Assembly (NCBI RefSeq): GCF_046630445.1 | Contig: NC_092340.1 | Coordinates: 23,944,001 to 24,008,000 of the forward strand | DNA from: Rutidosis leptorrhynchoides | Lineage: Eukaryota; Streptophyta; Magnoliopsida; Asterales; Asteraceae | Reading direction: 5' to 3' | Length of the DNA stretch: 64,000 nucleotides | Shown: one piece after another, positions 58,334-64,000 of the stretch | Layout of the letters: each line of letters starts with the position of its first letter | How positions within the stretch are numbered: position 1 is the stretch's first letter | The notes under the pieces: generated by a model | The model's database searches: none | Told to the model about the DNA's origin: nothing | What the model saw: only the letters and a program-made list of their open reading frames with translations | Position numbers and translations under genes: made by a program

Positions 58334-59066
58334 AAAAAGGTAGGACCCATTGGACCCGAACATAGGACCCGTTGGACCCGTCACTTTTTCCTTGTGATAT
58401 AAATAGTTCAATTTTGGACCTACAATATTTCTTATTATTTATAAACTCAGACCCTACTGGACCCTAAAATTAAGATCTAATTAACCCATTTTTTAGGTTG
58501 TGGGTTTGATTTGTGCATAAGAATACTATACTACACTGTGTAATAATCGAGTCATACTGATTCAAATTTGTATAAGACATTAGTATCACATGATTTCAAG
58601 TTCAAATATCTGAAAGGTTAGCTGCTTCCAAATTAGTATAAGACGAAGACATTCTTATATTTGCCAACCGACTGCTCATGTTCGTTTCTCAACCGCCTCC
58701 TTAATTCAATGTTTTTGTGTATATATAACCTTCAGAGGTAGAAATCTTGACCCAATTATTAATGGGTCATTTATAATTTATTTGCTAAAAGTGGTAGGTC
58801 GAAAAATTCAGATTGGGTTGAATGTGGGCCGAAGGCCTATTTCTGAAGCATACAACCTCTTTAGCCAAGGATGTGATTTATTATTAATGTAATAATGTTG
58901 TTGTATACTAGCAATCATAGACTAACGTTGAAATTGAAAAAAAAAAAAAAAAAAAAAAAAACAACTTAACCAAGTTTGATCACATCATGAGGGCAAATAT
59001 TAGTAAAATATCAAAAACATTTGAAAAACATACCAATATGAATATAATTTATTATTCCTATGTGAT
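58334..59066. other. 3' flank of the receptor-like protein gene
   Basis: It starts with a short 'ggacccgttggaccc' repeat (58340-58380), is otherwise AT-rich, and includes a run of 25 A at 58937-58961. No gene or clear transposon end is seen. The A run might be the tail of an unrecognised retroposed copy. Confidence 0.45.
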
Positions 59067-61910
59067 CTATCTTCTCTTTTCTCCCTTGTTCAAGATCATA
59101 CGCTCCACTTCATCAGCAATTACATTGAACCACTTTGGTCTTCCCGTCAACAACATGAGATAACCCATCACCAATCCAATTGGGATCCCACAACCATATC
59201 CCAACATCACCGCTTTCAATGTAAACCCATTCTCTTCCTCATCTTCGTCACCACCAAGCTGTGGTGGTTGTGGATTCTCATTGCACTTTTGGGGCAACGG
59301 AAGTCCACACAAATTCGGATTGCCTCCAAATGAGTTCGATCCAAATGTGTTGAATTGTTTTCCTGTCGGAATACGGCCCACAAGATGGTTTTGCGAGACA
59401 TTTAAGAATGCAAGAAATGTCAAGTCTGCAAGGCTTTGAGGGATCTCACCATTGAGCTGATTCCAGGATAGGTCTAATGATTCAATTTCTGATAGTTTTC
59501 CAAGATCTTTTGGTATGCGACCTGTGAGGCTGTTGTGGGATAAGTCGAGCACTATCAGTGAGTTTAGACTTCCAATAATATCCGGAATGTTCCCTTCAAA
59601 ATTATTGTTGGAAAGACTAATAATTGTATATTCAACTGTTAGTTTTTGAAAGTATTGGTCCTTCCCTTTCACAGAAACATTGATCGAGTAATACAAACCA
59701 TTTGTGTTCATATATTCGAGTTTTGTGCCTATCTTTGCCACATTCTTCATAGCATTAAAATGTTGAAAATATTTTGTTGGAAGTTGGCCTACAAACGTAT
59801 TCTGAGATAAGTCAAGAACTCGCAAACTTGGGAATGGGAATTTAACAGCATAAGAGGTTACTATGCGTCCATGAAAATTGTTTGAGTTGAGGTTAAGAAC
59901 TTGCAGTTGTGAAAGACCTCCTAACCAATTAGGGAATGTATCATTTAAGTGGTTGTCTCCCAAATCAAGAACTCTTAAATGATGACAGCTGGACAACGAA
60001 GTTGGCAACTCTCCTTGTAACTGATTTCCCTTCAGAATAAGACCTTCTAACATTCCACAATCTTCATACGTGTTTGGAATTGTACCAATAAAATCATTAT
60101 TTGATAATACCACCACTTGAAGAGAGGAGCTAAAATTTCCAAAGCATGGTGGAATCACTCCACTAAAGTTATTATTTGACAAATCCAATTGATATAAATC
60201 ACTCATGTTGCAAATTGATGGAGGGAATGGTCCTTGAATTTGATTGGACTGCAAATATAGTCCTACTAGTGCGTAAAATTCAAATTGCGGCAGGCCTGTT
60301 ATGAAGTTGTGTGAAAGATTCAGGAAAGCCAGCAGATTGTTACCTCTTGTCCATAGGGGAAACACTCCGCTGATTTCATTGCTAGAAAGATCTAAAGTTA
60401 TAAGATTTTCCATGTATTGTAAGGACACCGGGAACTCCTTTAACTTGCAAGAGGCCAATTTTAAGGTATAAAAATTTGGGTTGGCATGATGAGTAGCATT
60501 ATTGTCCGTAATCGATACACCACTATATGAGAGATCGAGATAGTTAAGGTTTGTGAGACTTGATAACAACATATCTAACTCCCAATCACTGCTAAAATTA
60601 TTAAATGAAAGGACTAATGAAACGAGATTGGTGAGTTTTAGAATGAAGGCCTGATCAATTTGCCCACCTAATTCGTTGTTACCGAGGGATAGATATTCTA
60701 TTGGCGAACGAGCAAACGAATCAGACGGTACACCAGTGAACTTGTTATAATCTAGATAGAGTCGTTTTAAAGATGGGAGAGTAAACAACCAAGATGGCAA
60801 TGTCCCATTAAGTTTGTTATTTCCTAAATCTAGATGAATGATGTGTGTTAGGTTAAGTGGATATTTGGGTAGGGAACCCATCAAACTGCAATTTTGAAGT
60901 TCTAAGTAAGTGATAGAAGATGAGATATTAATACGATCAGTTGGTAAAACCCAAGAGATATTAACAGCGGGAAGACTAAGGTCTCTCAAAAGAGTAGAAT
61001 TATTAAGTAGATCGTTAAAGATATGAGGCTGAATTCTCAAATTATCATTACCGGAGAGATCAAGTGAAACCAATTTAGGAAGAAGTGATATCTCCCTAGG
61101 GATTTCACCTGTGAAACTGTTATATGACAAATCGAGTACTTCCATGAATCGAAGATTAAAAATGTGATCAGGTAATTTTCCTTGCAATCCAGTCCCTCTA
61201 AGACTAAGTAATTTCAAAGAAGAAGATATATTGAGATAATTAGGTAAAGTTGAAGAGATATTAACATCAGAAAGTGTAAGTTCTTCTAAAGAAGTAGAAT
61301 TTCGAAGCATGTCTATGAAAACACGAGGTTCCATGCTTAAATTATTTAAATAAATTGAGATATCAAGAGACACCAACTTATGAAGAAGTGTGATCTCCGC
61401 TGGGACAAGGCCACCAAAGCCAGTTTCAGAAAAGTTGAGATGTGTGAGACTATTTGAAAACCTTCCAATTTCATGTGGAATTTGAGAATCAGAAAAATCG
61501 TTAAAAGCGAGGTTGAGTTTTTGGAGGTGAGGAAGGTTGAAGAGGGAAGTATTAGGATGGATGTTACCTTGTAGCAAACCACAACTTAGATCGAGACCGA
61601 TAACGTCGCCAGTGGAGTAATCGCAAGTGACTCCATTCCAATCACAACAATCTATACTTGCGTTCCAATTCATCATTATTGGATAGTAACCAGAACCAAG
61701 CCAATCTCGACATGCTGAATAATATAGAGGATCATCCGTTGAGATATTGGAGGAAAGGTTGTGTTTAAAGAGAAGCAACTCTGAGGACTGTTGAGGAGAG
61801 CATTTAAGTTTATCAACAATTAAGGTGGAGGTATTTAAATAAGAAGATACAGTTGAACAAGCAAAACAGAAGAACACGAATAAATAGTATACCATTTTTG
61901 AATTACTCAT
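59067..61910 (-). CDS. LRR receptor-like protein (Cf-2/Cf-9 type)
   Basis: A 947-residue, intronless cell-surface receptor without kinase, of the class that senses microbial or developmental ligands and signals through SOBIR1/BAK1-type kinases. Residues 1-23 are a signal peptide (YYLFVFFCFACSTVSS). The LRR N-terminal cap follows (CSPQQSSELLLFKHNL; DCCDWNGVTC near 90). There are more than 20 extracellular LRRs of the LxxLxLSxNxxxGxIP type, and a short island near 740-760 (YSINVSVKGKDQYFQKLTVE) precedes the last four LRRs, as in RLPs. After the LRR cap (NPNLCGLPLPQKC) come an acidic juxtamembrane stretch (GGDEDEEEN), one membrane helix with small-residue motifs (GYGCGIPIGLVMGYLML) and a short basic tail (KGEKRR). 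The start is the first ATG before the signal peptide. It appears intact. Ligand unknown. Confidence 0.92.
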   Translation of the reverse strand: MSNSKMVYYLFVFFCFACSTVSSYLNTSTLIVDKLKCSPQQSSELLLFKHNLSSNISTDDPLYYSACRDWLGSGYYPIMMNWNASIDCCDWNGVTCDYSTGDVIGLDLSCGLLQGNIHPNTSLFNLPHLQKLNLAFNDFSDSQIPHEIGRFSNSLTHLNFSETGFGGLVPAEITLLHKLVSLDISIYLNNLSMEPRVFIDMLRNSTSLEELTLSDVNISSTLPNYLNISSSLKLLSLRGTGLQGKLPDHIFNLRFMEVLDLSYNSFTGEIPREISLLPKLVSLDLSGNDNLRIQPHIFNDLLNNSTLLRDLSLPAVNISWVLPTDRINISSSITYLELQNCSLMGSLPKYPLNLTHIIHLDLGNNKLNGTLPSWLFTLPSLKRLYLDYNKFTGVPSDSFARSPIEYLSLGNNELGGQIDQAFILKLTNLVSLVLSFNNFSSDWELDMLLSSLTNLNYLDLSYSGVSITDNNATHHANPNFYTLKLASCKLKEFPVSLQYMENLITLDLSSNEISGVFPLWTRGNNLLAFLNLSHNFITGLPQFEFYALVGLYLQSNQIQGPFPPSICNMSDLYQLDLSNNNFSGVIPPCFGNFSSSLQVVVLSNNDFIGTIPNTYEDCGMLEGLILKGNQLQGELPTSLSSCHHLRVLDLGDNHLNDTFPNWLGGLSQLQVLNLNSNNFHGRIVTSYAVKFPFPSLRVLDLSQNTFVGQLPTKYFQHFNAMKNVAKIGTKLEYMNTNGLYYSINVSVKGKDQYFQKLTVEYTIISLSNNNFEGNIPDIIGSLNSLIVLDLSHNSLTGRIPKDLGKLSEIESLDLSWNQLNGEIPQSLADLTFLAFLNVSQNHLVGRIPTGKQFNTFGSNSFGGNPNLCGLPLPQKCNENPQPPQLGGDEDEEENGFTLKAVMLGYGCGIPIGLVMGYLMLLTGRPKWFNVIADEVERMILNKGEKRR

Positions 61911-63419
61911 CCTTTTCCCCCTCTAAATAACATTCATCTCCTTTATAGTTGCTAGATATATGCAAAGTAGTATACTATTTTCAGTGTAGTTGCCTTGAAA
62001 AACCAGTCCCCATCGTATACTAAGTTTATGGTTTTGAGGTCTATATTTATTTCCAAACTTGCCATTTGGAAGATAAAGGCGTTCAATTGATGGCCCATTG
62101 TCAAGTTCAATTTTCATTTGTGTTGTGTGGAACTTAATGATGATGTCTACTTGTGTAGACTTTTCAAGTGAACTTTTATTTGTCTACAACACTTGTTTAT
62201 TTTGTGGCTCCTAAGTTATACAAGATAATAATTTAATTATTAAAGTTATTTCAATCCCACATAAAAAGATGTACTCCGTAGTTTTGAATAATCAGCATCA
62301 TTCGTGTTACTCAACATCAAGATTGACCCTTAGTTTTGTTACTCGACACATTTGTTGTGATTTTCTAGGTATACTAGGTTTGTATGGTTTTTGTTTCTTA
62401 TCATTGTTGGGTTAATCGAATTTTACATTTTAAGAAAATATTTACTAAATATTTAGTTTAATAATAAGAAATTTTTCAAAAAAGCTCATGATAGGAACTT
62501 GAGGAGAAGGAAAAGAATTATTGAGTTAATTATAAAACATACTACTAATACTAATTACCGTAATATACTGCATTCCTATTGACTAAAACCATTTAGTTTC
62601 ACTGTCAAAAATTCCACTGCAGTTTGATTTCCCCAAGTATGGTATCCATCGCCACCATCTCCTGCCACTTCCACCACCGCCGCTGTTGCCATCACCATCT
62701 CCTCCATTTCTCTTCTACCTCTTTGTAAACTAAAACACCACCGGTGTAAGTACATCAATTGGTTATTATTGATGGTATCCTTCTCTATTTTGTTAATTAA
62801 CCTGCAAAAAAAATTAGGGTTTGCAATGGTTACGATTGTGTAATCGATTTTTTCCCCTTTTGGTTTACAGGTGGGATTTGGTTGCCATTTGTTGGCCATC
62901 GTTGCTGTAGCATACGCCTAATGTTAGTAAGTTCCATTTTTCCTTTTTTTATTTTGGTTATTGAAAACTTATTGCCTCACAAATCTTTCATTAACGACAG
63001 AATGACATCCTGCTATTCATTGACAGCAGTGTTTGTTTATTACCGTGAAACTTATAAGTAGCAGTGATGAATAAATGACTGAAGCATGTTTTTTCTTCTT
63101 CTAAGGTTAATGTATTTGAAAGGCAACATTTGTGTTGCAGCTATACTCGATCATTTATGATCCAACCTTAGGTTATTTTTGGCAAACTTTGCTGTTGCCG
63201 AATTATGTAAATATATTGTATGTGCAGGCTTAATAATCTGTTTTATTGATGCCTTTTAGTCAAATAATGTCTATTAATTTGTTTTATAAATTTTTTTTAA
63301 CCATTCGTTGGCCATTTAGTCAAGTATGTTTTCTAATATAATAAAATAAATCTTTAGTCATTTAACCTTTCGTTGACCTTTAGTCAAGCGTGTCTTTTAA
63401 TTTTTTATATGGTTAAGTT
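61911..63419. other. Intergenic: upstream of the receptor-like gene
   Basis: A minus-strand TATA-like string (tataaag, 61941-61947) lies about 30 bp before the receptor-like ATG, which is close; another AT string (atatatc) is near 61955. The rest is AT-rich. A minus-strand open frame at 62576-62899 has no domain or start context I can support. At 63240-63415 there is a pair of similar 'ttagtcaa...tgtcttttaat' stretches. Confidence 0.4.
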
Positions 63420-63819
63420 TGTTGGAAACTAAACTTGATTTTGGGCTATGTGTTTTAGATTTGGGCTTGCAAGTATACAAATATTTTGGATCAAGATTAT
63501 AGCCCATTATGTAGAAGCTTCTTGTAATATGTAGTAGTGAAAGTGTGTAGAATGTGTGTAGAATGTGTGTAGAATAATCTTGTAAAATATCTAGGTCTAG
63601 AAATACTAGGAAATATCTAGATAGTAGTAGATAATGGAGTGATCTAGACTACTCCATTGAGTAGTATAAATAGAGGGCTTCACCCCTCATTTGTAATCAA
63701 GCAACAAAGCAATTCAATAAGCAAATCAAGTAATAAACATAGCCTTCAAGATCAATCAAACTTCTAAATCATCAATCCTCTCTTCCACAAATAATATACA
63801 TAACCTCCTATTTCCAACA
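63420..63819 (+). repeat. E7 5' LTR
   Basis: 400 bp, from tgttggaaac to tttccaaca, with a TATA-like 'tataaatag' near 63665 and a tandem 'gtgtgtagaat' around 63543-63572. Confidence 0.78.
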
Positions 63820-63822
63820 AAT

Positions 63823-63835
63823 TGGTATCAAGAGC
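63823..63835 (+). promoter_or_regulatory. E7 primer-binding site
   Basis: tggtatcaagagc lies a few bases after the LTR. It differs from the tRNA-iMet complement by one extra A. Confidence 0.65.
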
Positions 63836-63848
63836 TTGGTTCGACAAG

Positions 63849-64000
63849 ATGATGGCCAACAATGTCATCACATTTCCTCGCCTCACAAAGGATAATTATG
63901 ATCGATGGAGCATCCAAATGAAGACCTTCCTAGGTGGACAAGACTTATGGGAGATTGTGGAGGAAGGCTATGAGGAACCTGCAGAAAAAGGTCCTCTCGG
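63849..64000 (+). CDS. E7 Copia gag, N-terminal part
   Basis: The frame opens MMANNVITFPRLTKDNYDRW and continues through SIQMKTFLGGQDLWEIVEEG to the window edge. The pattern 'xFPRLTKDNYDRWSIQMKxxLGxQDLWEIVEEG' is the N-terminal Gag motif of plant Copia elements. Either of two adjacent ATGs could start it. It is cut by the window end. Confidence 0.8.
   Translation, partial: MMANNVITFPRLTKDNYDRWSIQMKTFLGGQDLWEIVEEGYEEPAEKGPL

Larger units (their letters stand above)
63420..64000 (+). mobile_element. E7: Copia element, 5' end
   Basis: LTR, primer site and the first part of gag are present before the window ends. The LTR termini tgttggaaac and tttccaaca are inverted at the ends as in many Copia elements. 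Completeness and age cannot be judged without the other LTR. Confidence 0.8.

Noticed and set aside
57813-58350. Several long frames on both strands over the 13-bp array
   Set aside because: A 13-bp repeat without stop codons leaves every frame open, so length is not evidence of coding.
62576-62899. A 107-residue minus-strand frame upstream of the receptor-like gene
   Set aside because: No domain, and a low-complexity Val/Ala/Gly/Met middle. There is no splice or promoter evidence.

Overview
The window is plant nuclear DNA, from a eudicot and probably from an Asteraceae genome. It carries plant-type LTR retrotransposons (chromodomain Gypsy of the Tekay/Del type, and Copia), tRNA-derived SINEs, a hAT-type MITE, a plant cationic amino acid transporter gene, an FBL12-type F-box/LRR gene and a Cf-type receptor-like protein. 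The Asteraceae guess rests on my memory of similar element families and is an inference. No window-wide search was possible.

Layout. Positions 1-33465 are one nested stack of retrotransposons. A minus-strand Copia element (27930-33465, its distal part lying beyond the left edge) received, inside its integrase region, a large minus-strand Gypsy-like element called E1. Of E1 the window shows the internal 5' region (about 600-2140) and the 5' LTR (2141 to 27929). That LTR was split by two plus-strand elements. E2 (4893-18025, TSD tggag) is a nearly pristine Tekay-type element with 3.26-kb LTRs and one long gag-pol frame; upstream of gag it has two extra open frames, one acidic and one a captured F-box gene. 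E3 (18299-27173, TSD tgatg) is a related non-autonomous element with no pol. The LTR comparison and the nesting give the order Copia, then E1, then E3 and E2.

Positions 33466-39936 are a small host gene island. It holds a hAT MITE, a candidate two-exon 5' leader with a short secreted-type ORF, a CAT1-like amino acid transporter with an unusual Gly/Asn/Ser-rich N-terminus and a SINE in its 5' intron, an FBL12-like F-box/LRR gene interrupted by one in-frame TAG, a second SINE, and a GGGTCGGGTT-rich patch.

Positions 39937-57822 are a second retrotransposon block, all on the minus strand. A broken Tekay-type element (E5, LTRs 39937-42850 and 54381-57275) carries a second broken Tekay-type element (E6, 43617-51402). 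A further E5-type pol end (57276-57822) abuts the right LTR, giving an LTR-internal-LTR-internal order. It runs into a 13-bp GC-rich minisatellite (57825-58333).

Positions 58334-63419 hold an intact, intronless receptor-like protein gene (59067-61910, minus) and its flanks. At 63420 another Copia element (E7, plus) begins with a 400-bp LTR, a primer-binding site and the start of gag, and runs off the window.

The most interesting material is the 'accessory slot' between PBS and gag in the Gypsy elements. E1, E3 and E5 carry a Ser/Asp-rich to coiled-coil reading frame there, while E2 carries an acidic ORF plus an F-box gene. In E1, E2 and E3 a copy of the polypurine-tract motif lies in the leader, and in E2 it sits just before gag. 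Other unexplained signals are CGGYCGA arrays shared by a Copia and a Gypsy element, a CTTCCGCTGTG block shared by five LTR types, and a conserved hairpin.
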